Made by a program: the position numbers and the translations under genes. Under the pieces are notes generated by a model. The model did not search any database and was not told the origin of the DNA. It worked only from the letters and a program-made list of their open reading frames with translations. 64,000 nt of DNA from Thermofontimicrobium_A sp034505795 (GTDB taxonomy: Bacteria > Zhuqueibacterota > Zhuqueibacteria > Thermofontimicrobiales > Thermofontimicrobiaceae), in the NCBI GenBank assembly GCA_034505795.1, contig JAPDQM010000002.1, forward strand, positions 27,128 through 91,127, in the 5' to 3' direction. Below, piece by piece: positions 1-9,244 of this stretch (the first letter of the stretch is position 1; each line of letters opens with the position of its first letter).

Positions 1-2152
1 CAGCCCAGGCGATGGATAGGCCATCAAAGGTGCTGGTACCACGCCCGATTTCATCCAGAAGGATCAAGCTTTTGGGAGTGGCATTATTCAAAATATTAGC
101 CGTCTCATTCATTTCCATCAGAAATGTGCTCTCACCCGCAGCCAGATTATCGGACGCGCCAACCCGGGTAAATATTTTATCGACCAGCCCTATTTGGGCA
201 GAACTGGCTGGAACAAAACTACCCACCTGCGCCATGAGCACGATCAGCCCCACCTGCCGCAGGTAAGTGGATTTTCCAGCCATATTGGGGCCGGTGATGA
301 TTAAAATTTGGTGACTTTCATTATTAAGATAAACATCATTAGGCACAAAAGTCTCTCCTGCGCGCAGAAGTTTCTCAACCACTGGATGACGGCCGTCTTT
401 GATAATAATTTCGGCGTCGGTGGTTACAGTGGGTTTGCAGTAATTATTTTCTTTCGCCACATGAGCAAAATTTAATAGGCAATCCAGTTCTCCAAGTAAG
501 GCAGCATTCTGCTGTATCTCTTTTACATGCAGTGCCACCATCTGCCGAATTTGGCAGAATAGCTCGTATTCCAGGGCGATGATTTTTTCTTCAGCCCCCA
601 GCACTTGCTCCTCATATTCTTTCAACTGCGGGGTGATGAAACGCTCGGCGTTGACCAGCGTCTGCTTTCGAACGTAATCATTAGGCACCTTTGCCAGGTG
701 CGGTCGAGTCACTTCAATATAGTAGCCAAATACCTTATTATAGCTAACCTTGAGGGAGGGGATACCGGTCCGATCCCGCTCTACTTGCTGCAACCGAGCA
801 ATCCAATCTTTGCCCGAATAGGCAATTTCGCGAAGATGGTCCAACTCGGCATGATAGCCCTTTCGGATAAGCCCCCCCTCGTTGGTGGCGAGCGGCGGAT
901 CATCAACAATCGCCCGCTCGATTTCCTGCACCACCTCGTGAATCTCAGCTAAATTATCGCGAATGGTGGTCAGATATTCGGTTTCCGTCTCTTTTAATGC
1001 CTGCCGAATTGCAGGAATGAGCTTTAAGGCCGATTTCAAGGCGATCAGGTCACGGCCATTGGCCCTGGCAGTGGTGATCTTTGAAACCAACCGCTCCAGA
1101 TCGCCCACCTGTCGCAGCAACTCCCGAGCATTTTTGCGCAGCTCATTTTTTTGATAAAGCTCCTCCACCGCATTCAATCGCCGATTAATGGCAGGCAACT
1201 GATTCAGTGGCTGCAACAGCCAATTCACCAATCGACGGCCGCCCATGGCCGTGCGTGTCTGATCCAGCACCGATAGCAAGGTGTTCTTATCATCGCGATT
1301 GGACAGGGACTGCACCAGTTCCAGATTTCGCTGAGTGGCGGGGTCGATTACCATGTAATCCGAATCATACCGTCGGCGCAATTGGGTGATATGACTGAGA
1401 TCGTTCTTTTGATTTTCTTTGAGGTAATTCAGAATGGCACCAGCCGCAGCAATGCCAGCATCCAGATCTTCGCAGCCGAACCCTTTCAATGATGTAGTTT
1501 TAAAATGCTGAGTAAGTATTTCATAGCCATAATCACGGTTGAAAATCCAATCCTCCAGATTGCTAACGAAAGTGGCATCGGTCAACTGGAGTTGCTGCAT
1601 GACATATTGCAGTTGAGTTTCAGCGACAAGAAGTTCGGCTGGTTGTAGCAGCAAAACCTGTTCGCGCATCTTGTCTTTAGGAAATTCAGCGACGAAAAAT
1701 TCGCCCGTGGTCACATCAGCCACGGCAAAGCCGCAGATTTCTTTGTTCAGAAAGATCGAACCCAAGTAATTGTTTCGCTTGGATTCCAACAGCTCTTCCG
1801 AAAAAGTGGTTCCCGGCGTAACAATCTCCACTACATCGCGGCGCACCACTGTTTTGGCCTGCTTGGGATCTTCCACTTGCTCACAAATAGCCACCCGGTA
1901 ACCAGCGCGAATCATCTTGGTGAGATAGGTATCCAGCGCATGATAGGGAAAGCCAGCCAGAGGCACATTGGCCGCTTTGCCATGCGCTCGAGAAGTAAGG
2001 GCGATGCCTAACACTTCGGATCCAATCTTGGCGTCCTCATAAAACATCTCGTAAAAATCGCCCATCCGATAAAACAGAATGGCATTTTTGTGCTTGGCCT
2101 TGATGGCGAGATACTGCTCCATCAGCGGCGTTGAGGTCGTTCGATCTTTCAT
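1..2152 (-). CDS. mutS: DNA mismatch repair protein MutS (3' end beyond window)
   Basis: MutS recognises mismatches and small loops and recruits MutL. Translating from the ATG at 2152 gives an open frame of 717 residues that runs off the left edge. The N-terminal mismatch-reading motif is F33-Y-E35, matching the Phe-x-Glu pair of MutS. The C-terminal ATPase starts with a Walker A GPNMAGKST near residue 621, and the last visible residues are the Walker B/signature LLDEIGRGTSTFDG. E. coli MutS is about 853 residues, so only the end of the ATPase and the dimerisation helix-turn-helix are missing. It lies downstream of nadK on the same strand after a 252-bp gap. Confidence 0.97.
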   Translation of the reverse strand, partial: MKDRTTSTPLMEQYLAIKAKHKNAILFYRMGDFYEMFYEDAKIGSEVLGIALTSRAHGKAANVPLAGFPYHALDTYLTKMIRAGYRVAICEQVEDPKQAKTVVRRDVVEIVTPGTTFSEELLESKRNNYLGSIFLNKEICGFAVADVTTGEFFVAEFPKDKMREQVLLLQPAELLVAETQLQYVMQQLQLTDATFVSNLEDWIFNRDYGYEILTQHFKTTSLKGFGCEDLDAGIAAAGAILNYLKENQKNDLSHITQLRRRYDSDYMVIDPATQRNLELVQSLSNRDDKNTLLSVLDQTRTAMGGRRLVNWLLQPLNQLPAINRRLNAVEELYQKNELRKNARELLRQVGDLERLVSKITTARANGRDLIALKSALKLIPAIRQALKETETEYLTTIRDNLAEIHEVVQEIERAIVDDPPLATNEGGLIRKGYHAELDHLREIAYSGKDWIARLQQVERDRTGIPSLKVSYNKVFGYYIEVTRPHLAKVPNDYVRKQTLVNAERFITPQLKEYEEQVLGAEEKIIALEYELFCQIRQMVALHVKEIQQNAALLGELDCLLNFAHVAKENNYCKPTVTTDAEIIIKDGRHPVVEKLLRAGETFVPNDVYLNNESHQILIITGPNMAGKSTYLRQVGLIVLMAQVGSFVPASSAQIGLVDKIFTRVGASDNLAAGESTFLMEMNETANILNNATPKSLILLDEIGRGTSTFDGLSIAWA

Positions 2153-2404
2153 TATAGGTTCATTGAAGTTGGAGTTATCTCTGACAATTTATTGCTACCA
2201 GGGTCGAGTAAAAACGTCGATCTTTTACCTGCGATATGAAATTGGTATGCCCCTTGCAACGCTAACCGATTTTATCCTCGTTGCTGAATTCGGTTCCAGG
2301 AGACATCGGATGCATTGTCTGATTTATAGCTTGGGCGCCATTTACCTGTTGCAGGTTTAACCGCTCGAATGCTGCCAGCATCAGAAGCCAGGGAAAATGA
2401 CAAG

Positions 2405-3289
2405 CTAATGATTCGGTTCGATTCTGCGATCAGCGCCCCAATTCAGCTTTGCGCGCAACAGATCATAAAAAGTACGATGTTGATGTCGAATCCAGCGGAT
2501 GGTATGGTCAGCTTTCCGAATCACAATTTCGATCTGCGCCGGCCGAGCATATTTTTGGCTCCATTGTCCATCAATGCTGACATTGATCATCTCACCTTCG
2601 ATATGCGGAATGATACGAATGATACTATCATCGGGGATCACCACCGGCCGCACGCCTAACGAATGGGGACAAATGGGATTGATGATGACACAGTTGACCG
2701 TAGGCGCCAGAATCGGGCCATAAGCTGATAGCGAATAGGCAGTCGAGCCGGTAGGAGTAGCGATAATGATGCCGTCTCCGAGGTAATTATTCAAAAATTC
2801 TTCACCGATGAAGACCTCGATTTTGATCACGCGACTAAAACCTCCGCGATCAATCACCACATCGTTCAAGGCAAAAAACGTCTGCGTTCGATCGCCCTGC
2901 GAAATATTCGCTTCCAGCACCATGCGATCCAGGATAAAGTATTCCTGCCTCATGATTTCTTCCAGCCGTTCATACAAATCCTCGATCGTCACCTCGGCCA
3001 GGAATCCCAGCCGACCAATATTGATGCCGAGAATCGGCACACCTGACGCGCCAATGGATCGAGCCGTAGCCAATATGGTTCCATCGCCTCCAAAGGCCAA
3101 CATGATGTCGCAAGTCTGTACCAGTTCACTCATTGTCACCGTCTTAGCCGACGACGGCAATTGCACCAATTTTAAGAGTTCGCGATCGACCAGGTATGAG
3201 ATCTTTCGTTCCTCCATCCAGGCAATCACTTCGGGGAGGATACCCTGGATCATACTCTTGGTCGTGTTCCCCGTAATTCCGAAAATCAT
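2405..3289 (-). CDS. nadK: NAD kinase
   Basis: NAD kinase phosphorylates NAD to NADP with ATP or polyphosphate in the cytoplasm. The 294-residue product has the family markers in order: an N-terminal GITGNTTKS strand, the GGDGT ATP-binding motif, an ND pair (normally NE) in NDVVIDRGG, and the C-terminal DGIIIATPTGSTAYSLSA block. The ATG at 3289 is chosen because it puts the first beta strand at the N-terminus, as in other NadK proteins, and a GGAG lies 9 nt upstream. The longer reading to 3343 adds 18 unconserved residues. It follows xseB on the same strand after 128 bp. Confidence 0.94.
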   Translation of the reverse strand: MIFGITGNTTKSMIQGILPEVIAWMEERKISYLVDRELLKLVQLPSSAKTVTMSELVQTCDIMLAFGGDGTILATARSIGASGVPILGINIGRLGFLAEVTIEDLYERLEEIMRQEYFILDRMVLEANISQGDRTQTFFALNDVVIDRGGFSRVIKIEVFIGEEFLNNYLGDGIIIATPTGSTAYSLSAYGPILAPTVNCVIINPICPHSLGVRPVVIPDDSIIRIIPHIEGEMINVSIDGQWSQKYARPAQIEIVIRKADHTIRWIRHQHRTFYDLLRAKLNWGADRRIEPNH

Positions 3290-3417
3290 AAATGGGTTCT
3301 CCGCTGGCCTCGAAAGCCGGCAACATGGGACTGCCAATTTCACTCAAGACGCCCGACGCCTACAGGTCGAGTGACTGAACCGAATCGATGGTTTCGGCAT
3401 CGGCCTGAAATCGCCTC

Positions 3418-3630
3418 TCAAAGGCTTTCCAGCTCAAATCCGTTTTCTTTTTTAACCAATTTCTTTAGCTTTTGTTCAGCCTGTTCCAATTTGGCCATGC
3501 AAAATTGGGAGTGCTTCATGCCTTCCTCAAATTTTCGCAGCGTTTCCTCCAGCGATAATTCACCCTGCTCCAGTTCGGCCACAATGGCTTCTAATTTGCT
3601 CATTGCCTCTTCGAAAGTTTTTTCAGCCAA
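3418..3630 (-). CDS. xseB: Exodeoxyribonuclease VII small subunit
   Basis: XseB is the small helical subunit of exonuclease VII, which degrades single-stranded DNA in a complex with XseA. The protein shows the family helix-hairpin pattern: FEEAMSKLEAIVAELEQGE, then LSLEETLRKFEEGM, then a Lys-rich tail. I choose a TTG start at 3630 (70 residues) because a perfect GGAGG sits 7 nt before it. The ATG 60 bp upstream would place part of a dispersed inverted repeat inside the gene. It lies downstream of xseA in the same direction, separated by that repeat. Confidence 0.9.
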   Translation of the reverse strand: MAEKTFEEAMSKLEAIVAELEQGELSLEETLRKFEEGMKHSQFCMAKLEQAEQKLKKLVKKENGFELESL

Positions 3631-3664
3631 CGCGCTACCTCCACATCGTAACAATTCTTTAGAG

Positions 3665-3816
3665 TTCTGCAAAATAGGAAAAAATGTCATTTCAACCCGC
3701 CATTTGGCGGGGAAAATCTGTTTAACGATTTATACTTATGAGATATACAGATTTCTCACTCCTCCGCCAACTGGCGGATCCGTTGGAAATAACACCAAAA
3801 TTTTACTTTTGCAGAA
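3665..3816. repeat. 152-bp compound inverted repeat with CCGCCA/TGGCGG palindromes
   Basis: The ends are a perfect 10-bp inverted pair, TTCTGCAAAA (3665-3674) and TTTTGCAGAA (3807-3816). Each half carries its own palindrome: 3696-3711 (CCCGCCA-TT-TGGCGGG) and 3763-3778 (TCCGCCA-AC-TGGCGGA). A further pair, AAATCTGT and ACAGATTT, lies between them. The left half reads TGTCATTTC before its palindrome. The same TGTCATT...CCGCCA-AC-TGGCGG layout occurs at 37116-37153, so this is a dispersed family. It sits between xseA and xseB. Confidence 0.75.
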
Positions 3817-3858
3817 GTCTATAACAATTCTTATAAAATGATTCCTGGCAAAATTGGT

Positions 3859-5139
3859 TTACTCTGGAGACTCCATGCAACCGTCATCTTGGCCACCAAT
3901 TTTCAACACCGAATTTATTGGATCGATTTCATTGACCGTTCCGAGAACATGCCCCTGATAAAATTGCACCCGGATGGTTTCGTCAACCTGCAACGCACTG
4001 GCCTGGGTGATCAACTGCTGATTGCGAGCTCGCAGGCAAATGCTGTAACCACGCTTCAAAATCGCTGCTGGCGCCAAAGCCTTCAGGCGCTGCGTCAGAC
4101 TCTGCAAATGTTGAGATACCAGATCCAGATGATGAGTCACGGAAAGCTCTAACGCATGCTGTAGCTCATCCACGCGCTGCTGAAATTGCCGGATCCGGTC
4201 CGGTGTTCGTCGAAAGCTGTAGCTGTTCAGCAACGCCTGGAGCCGTTCTCGTTCCCCGTGAATTCGCGCCATTGTGATATCAGTAAGCTGCTGCTGCAGA
4301 AACCGCAGTTGCTTTCGCACATCAGCCTGGTCGGGAACCGCCAGCTCGGCAGCGGCGGATGGCGTGGCCGCGCGGACATCGGCAACAAAGTCGCTGATAG
4401 TGAAATCGACCTCATGTCCAACCGCCGAAATAATCGGGATCTTCGACCGAAAAATGGCGCGGGCCACCGTCTCCTCATTGAACGCCCACAGGTCTTCCAA
4501 TGAACCGCCGCCACGCCCGATAATCAGCACGTCAACTTTACCATATTCATTAAACATGTCAATGGCATTGGCGATCTCCACTGCTGCACCTTCGCCCTGC
4601 ACGCGTACCGGTTTCAAGATAATTTCGACACCGCGAAACCGTCGATTTATAATCGTCACCAGGTCCTGGATCACCGCCCCAGTTGGCGAGGTGACGATTC
4701 CGATCCGTTGCGGATAGCGAGGCAGCGGCTGCTTATATTGTGCATCAAATAGTCCCTCAGCATGCAATTTTCGCTTCAATTGTTCAAACGCCTGCTGCAA
4801 TTCTCCCACGCCCACCGGCTGCAGCTTGATCACATCGAATTGATAGTACCCTCGTTTTTCATAAACCGTAACTCTACCCAGCGCCCGCACCTTCATGCCA
4901 TCCTGCGGCGTGAAGAACAGCGCCACGTTCCGAGAACGCCACATGACGCATGGCAACTGGGCATCATTGTCTTTTAACGAAAAATAAAAATGACCCGAGG
5001 TGTGGATTTTAAAATTGGAGATTTCACCTTCCACCCAGCAAACGGGCAACGAGGTTTCTAAAAGCACTTTGATTTCGCGCGTCAATTCCGCTACGGAATA
5101 CACCTGCGGAATATCCAGCTCCGATTGGATTTCAAGCAT
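3859..5139 (-). CDS. xseA: Exodeoxyribonuclease VII large subunit
   Basis: XseA is the catalytic large subunit of exonuclease VII. The 426-residue product begins with YSVAELTREIK and an OB-fold (WVEGEISNFKIHTSGHFYFSLKD), as expected for the single-strand-binding domain. The central catalytic domain includes RIGIVTSPTGAVIQD, GRGGGSLEDLWAFNEE and SAVGHEVDFTISDFVAD. A long coiled-coil region and a C-terminal KRGYSI segment follow. The ATG at 5139 is preferred over the ATG at 5160 because AAAGG lies about 8 nt upstream. The partner xseB is next downstream but 228 bp away, with a repeat element in the gap. Confidence 0.95.
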   Translation of the reverse strand: MLEIQSELDIPQVYSVAELTREIKVLLETSLPVCWVEGEISNFKIHTSGHFYFSLKDNDAQLPCVMWRSRNVALFFTPQDGMKVRALGRVTVYEKRGYYQFDVIKLQPVGVGELQQAFEQLKRKLHAEGLFDAQYKQPLPRYPQRIGIVTSPTGAVIQDLVTIINRRFRGVEIILKPVRVQGEGAAVEIANAIDMFNEYGKVDVLIIGRGGGSLEDLWAFNEETVARAIFRSKIPIISAVGHEVDFTISDFVADVRAATPSAAAELAVPDQADVRKQLRFLQQQLTDITMARIHGERERLQALLNSYSFRRTPDRIRQFQQRVDELQHALELSVTHHLDLVSQHLQSLTQRLKALAPAAILKRGYSICLRARNQQLITQASALQVDETIRVQFYQGHVLGTVNEIDPINSVLKIGGQDDGCMESPE

Positions 5140-5255
5140 ACGCTTAGCCTTTAACAACATCGATTTCGTATACCGGCACCATAGCCAGCCGCTCGGAAAC
5201 TGACCATTTTTCTATCCCGATCTTTTCCGGCTGCTATCATTGCCTGTTACATCAG

Positions 5256-5292
5256 CAATAGGCCTCACGAGCCAATGGGCTCCTGCCTATTG
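5256..5292. other. Stem-loop between sensor kinase and xseA
   Basis: An outer 8-bp stem pairs CAATAGGC (5256-5263) with GCCTATTG (5285-5292), and an inner stem pairs GAGCC with GGCTC. There is no T-run on either side, so a rho-independent terminator is unlikely. It may be a small palindromic repeat or an mRNA structure in the gap between the kinase stop and the xseA start. Confidence 0.5.
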
Positions 5293-5341
5293 TCATTGAA
5301 CGCTGCATTATATCCCGCTCAACAAGATCAGCAACTCATCG

Positions 5342-7534
5342 TTATCCTTGCCCAGGACTGGCAGTAGCCATGATTTTCAAACTAAAATGAAATGTCGTTC
5401 CGCGGCCCAGTTGGCTATCCACATCGATCTTGCCCCCGTGGCTAAGGATGATTTGCTCCGCAATTGGCAACCCCAATCCTGTGCCACCCGCACGGGTTGT
5501 AAAAAACGGATTGAACATTTTGTCCAGCACCTCAGGCGCAATGCCAGGGCCGGTATCCGTAATACTTACACGAATAAAATCGTTATCACGCCTGGTTGTC
5601 ACGGACAGTTTTCCACCATCGGGCATTACCGCTATGGCATTTTCCAGCAAATTAAGCAGCACTTGTTTGATCTGAGCTGGATCCAGATAGGTTTTGGGCA
5701 GCGAGCGATCAAAGTCCGTGACCAGGTGAATCTTTTTTAAAACCAGATTTTCTTTCGCATCGATCAAATAGCAGCTATCTTCGATGACCTGATGGATATC
5801 CGCCAGTTCCAGCTTCGGCCGGGACAAACGTGAAAAACTGAGCAAGTTGGTGAGAATATTCTCCAGCCGATCGACCTCTTCGGTAATAATTCGTGCAATA
5901 TTTTGAAGTTGCTGATCATGGCTGCCTTCAGCAGCCTTGAGGATTTTGCGGCCAAAGCCGCCGATGGTTACCAGGGGATTGCGGATCTCGTGGGCCACTT
6001 GAGCTGCCATCTCTCCAATAGTCGCCAGCCGCTCGGCTTGTAATAAACGATCCTGTGCGCTCTTGAGTTGCTGATAGGCCTGCTCTAACTTTTTTTTCTC
6101 AACATCCAGCCGATGGTAATTTTCGGCCCGCTCAATAGCCAACCCTGCTTGCATGGAAAATAGCGAGAGCAAATTCAGCCGCTTATCATCAATTACCTGC
6201 TGGCTATACTGATTATCGGCCACCACCAGCCCCACGGCTGTATCTCGCGCCAATAGCGGGACGATGACAAATTCATCTACCTTTAATTCATCCAGAAGTT
6301 CCGGCGCAATTCCGATTTGCACCGAGTTGCGGCGCAGACGATACGATCGTTTATCTTTGAGCGCCTGAATAAAGACGCAGTTTTGCCAATTCAACGGCAC
6401 ACTGATCTTTTTCACCAATTCATTAAAATAATCATTCACCGGCACTCTGCGGCCATATTTTTCTAAGAATTGTGATAGCGGAATGTCTTCGCGACTCAGT
6501 TCATTCCAGATACGATGGGCTTCGCGCTCCGAAGCTGGCCCCACGCCCATGCGACCTTCCAAAAAGCCGGTCTCTGAATTAACTAACAAAATCATCGCCC
6601 GACTAAATCCCATCGCGCAGCCGGCGGTGACGGCAGTCAATATGAGGTGTAGCAGTTCATCCAGCGCCATGGTCCGCTGCATGAACTCACTGATTTGACT
6701 CAGCATCGATAAACTATGCTCTCTTTCGATGGCCTGAGTAACATCCTGCACCAATAGCAGACCACCAGCGATCGCCGTCGTGTCCGGTGCTTGCAGCGGC
6801 ACTCCAGAGAGCACCAATTTCAATTTGCGACCAGGTGCAACAAAAAAGTCAAGTGGAGCTGACTGGAAACTCAACCCTAATTCCAGCAACGACCTGAGCT
6901 CGGCAGCTAATGCCGGATAATGAAAAAGCTTGATATCGAAGATATTTTTGTTTATCAGGCGGGCGGCTTGTGTCGGTTTAAGAAGCTGACGCAGATAACG
7001 ATTGATCTTTAAAATGTTCCCTTGCCGGTCGACTGACAAAATGCCCAGCGGAAGCTGTTGAATGAGCGACTCCAGGTAATCACTGGTTTGCTGAAGATCG
7101 CTCTGAAGCTGCTGATTGCGTCGCTGCACCTCAGCCTGCCGCAGCACATTATCGATGACATTCAGCAATTCATTTTTGCCGAAAGGTTTTTGCAAAAACG
7201 TGGTAAAGCTACCGGCTAAAAAGCGATCTCGCTGCGCCGGCGTCAGTTCCTTGCCAGTCAAAACAATGATTGGAGTCTGGCAGACAGTTGCCAATCGAGG
7301 ATTGCTGATGAGTTCAGCGTAGACTTGATCTCCCATCATGTCGGGCAATAAATAGTCCAGAATTACAACTTCTGGATGTTCTCGCAGGATCGCTTCGAGC
7401 CCATTTTGTCCATTGAAAGCGGAAACAAGCCGATAACCGGATTTGCGCATCGTTGCTTTGATCAAAGCATGCAACGACTGGTCATCATCAATCAACAATA
7501 TTGTCTTTTGATTTGGATGCATCTTATTGCTCAT
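5342..7534 (-). CDS. Soluble hybrid sensor kinase: receiver-PAS-GAF-HisKA-HATPase
   Basis: This is a cytoplasmic two-component protein of about 730 residues with no predicted membrane segment. The order is an N-terminal receiver (acidic DDD triad, phospho-acceptor in VVILDYLLPD, and LQKPFG), a PAS domain, a GAF domain and a coiled linker. The HisKA dimerisation domain has its His in AHEIRNPL, and the HATPase has LLENAIAV, DTGPGIAPE and GTGLGLP. A receiver placed ahead of the sensor and kinase domains suggests it relays a signal from another kinase. The start is uncertain: a TTG at 7570 and ATGs at 7534 and 7522 are all possible, none with a clear ribosome site. No partner regulator lies next to it. 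Confidence 0.9.
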   Translation of the reverse strand: MSNKMHPNQKTILLIDDDQSLHALIKATMRKSGYRLVSAFNGQNGLEAILREHPEVVILDYLLPDMMGDQVYAELISNPRLATVCQTPIIVLTGKELTPAQRDRFLAGSFTTFLQKPFGKNELLNVIDNVLRQAEVQRRNQQLQSDLQQTSDYLESLIQQLPLGILSVDRQGNILKINRYLRQLLKPTQAARLINKNIFDIKLFHYPALAAELRSLLELGLSFQSAPLDFFVAPGRKLKLVLSGVPLQAPDTTAIAGGLLLVQDVTQAIEREHSLSMLSQISEFMQRTMALDELLHLILTAVTAGCAMGFSRAMILLVNSETGFLEGRMGVGPASEREAHRIWNELSREDIPLSQFLEKYGRRVPVNDYFNELVKKISVPLNWQNCVFIQALKDKRSYRLRRNSVQIGIAPELLDELKVDEFVIVPLLARDTAVGLVVADNQYSQQVIDDKRLNLLSLFSMQAGLAIERAENYHRLDVEKKKLEQAYQQLKSAQDRLLQAERLATIGEMAAQVAHEIRNPLVTIGGFGRKILKAAEGSHDQQLQNIARIITEEVDRLENILTNLLSFSRLSRPKLELADIHQVIEDSCYLIDAKENLVLKKIHLVTDFDRSLPKTYLDPAQIKQVLLNLLENAIAVMPDGGKLSVTTRRDNDFIRVSITDTGPGIAPEVLDKMFNPFFTTRAGGTGLGLPIAEQIILSHGGKIDVDSQLGRGTTFHFSLKIMATASPGQG

Positions 7535-7588
7535 CGGTTCAATCAATGGCTCCGCTACTTGAGAAATCAAGCCTACGGTGTCCTCGTG

Positions 7589-7684
7589 CTAACGAAGTTT
7601 CTTTTTGTGGCGATCTTTTCTTAAGCGTTTTTTGCGCTTGTGTGTGGCTATTTTATGTCGCTTTCGCTTTTTACCACTGGGCAT
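7589..7684 (-). CDS. 31-residue basic COX24/AURKAIP1-type protein (bS22-like)
   Basis: This very short gene encodes 31 residues, mostly Lys, Arg and His, beginning MPSGKKRKRHKIATHKRKKR and ending near RHKKKLR. The pattern matches the bacterial AURKAIP1/COX24-domain proteins, relatives of mitochondrial mS38 and mycobacterial bS22, which bind the small ribosomal subunit. Support for translation is strong: AAGGAGGTG matches the anti-Shine-Dalgarno at 8 nt before the ATG. It ends 19 bp before the TTG of the kinase gene. The assignment rests on recognising the residue pattern; ribosome association is inferred. Confidence 0.85.
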   Translation of the reverse strand: MPSGKKRKRHKIATHKRKKRLRKDRHKKKLR

Positions 7685-7813
7685 CGCTTCCACCTCCTTC
7701 CGCAGCGTTCACCTTGCCATAAGGTCGCTACCAATTTATATGTTCTTAGTTCAAACTCTGAATTCATTATTGTTCATATCAAGCTCAAGCCATTTCCTTG
7801 GCCATGGCCGACA

Positions 7814-8602
7814 CTAACGATTCACTTGGTGTAAATTATTTTCATAAGCTAAAACGTAATCCGTTCCCGTAGCCAGATATTCTTGCCCCACATTCAGCGG
7901 ATAGACTCTGATCTTTAAATCAAATCGCAACGCTTGTCGCGGACGGATCAAATAGGTTTGTTTATAAATGATTCTCAAATCCGTTTGCTTCACCAAATGC
8001 TCAAATTGTCGGATCGTCGTTCCGGTTCGATAATTGCGCAAATGCGACTCGATATTCTGACGTTCCACCCGTCGTAACACCCTGAGGTAGATGCTCTCAG
8101 GCAGCAGGTGCACCCAGGGCACAAATTTCAGCCACGAACGCATCACTTGCTGATGACCGCCATAAGCAGATTGAAATGGCGGAAATGAAATAATGACGAT
8201 TCCAGCCGGCGCCAGCATCTGACGGATGTGATGCAGAGCGGTCAGTTTATCCGCCAAATGTTCAAATACGTCCAACAGCAGAATCACATCATATTGCTCT
8301 GGAATCACGAAGCGCTCGATATCGCCCTGGAAAAACCGAATGTGGCCCTGATCCTGCTCCTGAGCATATTCGACTCGATTGGCGCTATATTCCAATCCCG
8401 TACAATCATAGCCGGCTTCGGCAAATGCCAATAACACCCCACCTTCGGCACAGCCGATATCCAGCACCTTGCCGCTGCGAACATAGGGCCGAACCAAATG
8501 GTCACGATAATATCGACCGATGCGGGTTTGAAAATCGCGGTATGCGTTGCGATCATGACTGGCAGTAACGCCAAAGTTTTTAAATCGTCGGAGTAGCTTC
8601 AT
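7814..8602 (-). CDS. Class I SAM-dependent methyltransferase
   Basis: The 262-residue product has the Rossmann methyltransferase signature: motif I VLDIGCAEGG near residue 46, the acidic loop GLEYSANRVEYAQ, and motif II YDVILLLDVFEHL. A motif III-like region follows, LAPAGIVIISFPP. It resembles the Methyltransf_11/UbiG-like group that acts on small molecules or lipids; the substrate cannot be read from the sequence. The C-terminal third is family-specific. It is co-directional with HU, 30 bp downstream of the HU stop, so it may be cotranscribed. No clear ribosome site precedes the ATG. Confidence 0.85.
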   Translation of the reverse strand: MKLLRRFKNFGVTASHDRNAYRDFQTRIGRYYRDHLVRPYVRSGKVLDIGCAEGGVLLAFAEAGYDCTGLEYSANRVEYAQEQDQGHIRFFQGDIERFVIPEQYDVILLLDVFEHLADKLTALHHIRQMLAPAGIVIISFPPFQSAYGGHQQVMRSWLKFVPWVHLLPESIYLRVLRRVERQNIESHLRNYRTGTTIRQFEHLVKQTDLRIIYKQTYLIRPRQALRFDLKIRVYPLNVGQEYLATGTDYVLAYENNLHQVNR

Positions 8603-8632
8603 CGGGTGCTTCGCGGTTGTAACAGCATTTTC

Positions 8633-8947
8633 TCAACTGCTGAACGTGAACAGCTCTTCCTCTTGCTCTATGGGCTCATTCACATAAGCCTTCAAATCCT
8701 TTGAGCAATGAAATACCGGGACTTTGCGGGCAGGAATGACGATTTCTTCGCCCGTCTTTGGATTCCGCCCCCGACGCTGTTTGCGAGCAGCCAATTTGAA
8801 ACGACCGAAGCCACGAATATCAATGGTATCCCCTTTTCGCAGCGCATAGCTCATTGTGGCAATCATACCATCCACCACTGCGGCGGTTTCAACCTTGGTC
8901 AATCCAGTCCCCTCCGCCAAAATATCTATCAGATCTCCTTTCGTCAC
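8633..8947 (-). CDS. HU/IHF-family DNA-binding protein
   Basis: This is a nucleoid-associated dimeric DNA-bending protein of 104 residues. It opens with TKGDLIDILAEGTGLTK and has the HU core IDIRGFGRFKL followed by the DNA-gripping arm RKQRRGRNPKTGEEIVIPARKVPVF. An acidic tail (EQEEELFTFSS) of about 15 residues extends beyond the usual HU end. I choose the GTG at 8947 because GGAGGAGGT lies 7 nt upstream; the frame stays open to a TTG at 8992. It is next to the methyltransferase and the zinc-ribbon gene on the same strand. Confidence 0.93.
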   Translation of the reverse strand: MTKGDLIDILAEGTGLTKVETAAVVDGMIATMSYALRKGDTIDIRGFGRFKLAARKQRRGRNPKTGEEIVIPARKVPVFHCSKDLKAYVNEPIEQEEELFTFSS

Positions 8948-9244
8948 AGGCGATACCTCCTCCGGCGAATGCTTAATTCTTTGCTCATCCAATTACTCAA
9001 CTATTAAAATATTAATTGGCGAATCTCCCTGCGGCCCAAAACTGTAACTCTCAGTCTGACTCCACCCTATGCTTTCGGCAAATACTACGTCGCCGACCAA
9101 GCATGCGACACCGCGGCCGCTTCATCCCGCAACTGAACCAGATACTTAGCATCATGTTCATGCTTAAGCAAGTGCTCCCATGCTGCAGTTCCTTGATGCA
9201 ACTACTAGCTACTGGCTACCTGATATTCAATACTCAGTAATCGA

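Noticed and set aside
3631..3690. Upstream ATG start for xseB
   Set aside because: It lacks a ribosome site and overlaps one arm of the inverted repeat, while TTG 3630 has GGAGG at 7 nt and gives the normal XseB N-terminus.
8948..8992. TTG-start extension of HU by 15 residues
   Set aside because: The GTG at 8947 has a much better ribosome site (GGAGGAGGT) and begins at the usual HU N-terminus; the extension is not conserved HU sequence.
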